From positions 82,038-146,037 of the forward strand of contig NZ_BDUC01000010.1 of the NCBI RefSeq assembly GCF_002218085.1: a stretch of DNA of 64,000 nucleotides, read 5' to 3'. Shown one piece after another: positions 63,376 through 64,000 of this stretch. Both the position numbers and the translations under genes were made by a program. The stretch is from Tolypothrix sp. NIES-4075 (GTDB lineage: Bacteria; Cyanobacteriota; Cyanobacteriia; Cyanobacteriales; Nostocaceae). The notes below the pieces were generated by a model that worked only from the letters and a program-made list of their open reading frames with translations, did no database searches and was not told where the DNA came from. Position 1 is the stretch's first letter; each line of letters starts with the position of its first letter.

Positions 63376-64000
63376 TTGTGAATCAAATCCCAAATCAGAT
63401 CGGCTAATTCTGCACTTGCTCCCAAAGGTTCAGCCAGTTGGAAACGCACAGCAGGGAATTGTAATTTTAACTGAAGTAAAGAGCGAGCGATCGCATCTGT
63501 GATACCACCAGCAAATAAAAAGTATGGCAAAATAGTAATATTTTTACAACCAGCACTCACCAACTGTTTCACTCGTGATTCTAAACTAGGAGCCACAGAC
63601 CAATAAGCTGTTAATACTCTCAAATTAGCTGCCATTGCTTCGACTTGTTTTTTAGAACCAGGACGACGGCTACCATGAGTTAAAAGAATCCAACCTTGGT
63701 TATAACCATTTTCGCTGCTTTTGGCAATTTGCTTTGCTAGCAACTTTTCTACACCAGCATGACTACCTAAATATGGTTGCAACTCAATTATGATATCTTC
63801 AACCGCCTGTTGAGCCAAAGCCACTTCACCGGGAATATCTTCCATTACATGCACCCCAGGCAGCAGAAATAATGGTAATATTTTTAGGCGATGATAGCCA
63901 TTCGCTTTCAGCATTTGGGCAAATCTTTTAATCTGCTCGTGCAAAGGTTCAGGCTTGAATTCTAAGTATGCAGTACCTACCAATTCACATTTTGGCGGTG
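63372..64000 (-). CDS. sirohydrochlorin chelatase (CbiX-like), 5' partial
   Basis: The frame is open to the right edge (PPKCELVGTAYLEF continues beyond the TTG), so the N-terminal part is outside the window. About 209 residues are visible. LKILPLFLLPGVHVMEDIP is the metal-binding core of the first half. A second half begins LLTHGSRRPGSKKQVE and repeats the pattern as NITILPYFLFAGGITDAI. This two-half layout is that of long CbiX/SirB enzymes, which insert Fe or Co into sirohydrochlorin. It couples by ATGA to cobA. Confidence 0.92.
   Translation of the reverse strand, partial: PPKCELVGTAYLEFKPEPLHEQIKRFAQMLKANGYHRLKILPLFLLPGVHVMEDIPGEVALAQQAVEDIIIELQPYLGSHAGVEKLLAKQIAKSSENGYNQGWILLTHGSRRPGSKKQVEAMAANLRVLTAYWSVAPSLESRVKQLVSAGCKNITILPYFLFAGGITDAIARSLLQLKLQFPAVRFQLAEPLGASAELADLIWDLIHK

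Overview
The window is chromosomal DNA of a cyanobacterium, most likely a filamentous heterocyst-forming type (Nostocales). The evidence is a contiguous phycoerythrocyanin (pec) and phycocyanin (cpc) rod gene cluster, many HIP1 octamers (GCGATCGC), heptameric short tandem repeats (STRR) in many intergenic gaps, and several interspersed hairpin repeats of the kind common in Nostoc-like genomes. The species cannot be fixed from sequence alone; three cpcG copies instead of the four I recall for Anabaena PCC 7120 recall Mastigocladus/Fischerella-type strains.

Layout. 1-10.3 kb: a partial unknown gene, tRNA-Asp with a clear sigma70 promoter, gltX, two small exported proteins, ftsH, an M50 protease-TPR fusion, an ADP-ribosylglycohydrolase-like gene and another exported protein. 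10.6-21.5 kb: a minus-strand Wzx/Wzy exopolysaccharide cluster (WecG/TagA-type, GT14-like, GT2 and GT4 transferases, flippase, polymerase/ligase, Wzc-like co-polymerase, Tat-type glycoside hydrolase). 21.9-26.9 kb: an M24 aminopeptidase and two tandem seven-blade FG-GAP/VCBS propeller genes, separated by three 65-bp palindromic repeats and a strong terminator.

26.9-34.5 kb is the most interesting part: a retron locus. On the minus strand the order is a WGR-HEAT protein, a small HicB-like protein, a SWIM zinc-finger protein, two tandem retron-type ncRNAs, and a reverse transcriptase with the retron hallmarks NAxxH, YADD and VTG. The two ncRNAs share their terminal a1/a2 arms, a small msr hairpin and a covarying basal stem, but their long msd hairpins are unrelated in sequence. 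One RT therefore appears to serve two templates that could give two different msDNAs.

34.7-46 kb: housekeeping and accessory genes (trpG, dgkA, ybeY, a 51-aa DUF3285-like gene, prfB with a programmed +1 frameshift, two GAF proteins of which one is fused to an acyltransferase, an HD protein, Uma2 nucleases, and a MerR/SDR divergent pair with a textbook MerR operator).

46.2-57.5 kb: the phycobilisome rod cluster, transcribed on the minus strand as pecBACEF-cpcBACDEF-cpcG(x3). It encodes the alpha/beta subunits, rod linkers, chromophore lyases and rod-core linkers of peripheral rods. 58.1-64 kb: an RluA-type pseudouridine synthase overlapping a Uma2 gene, long gene-free DNA, a PATAN-type response regulator, and cobA overlapping a CbiX-like chelatase that runs off the right edge.
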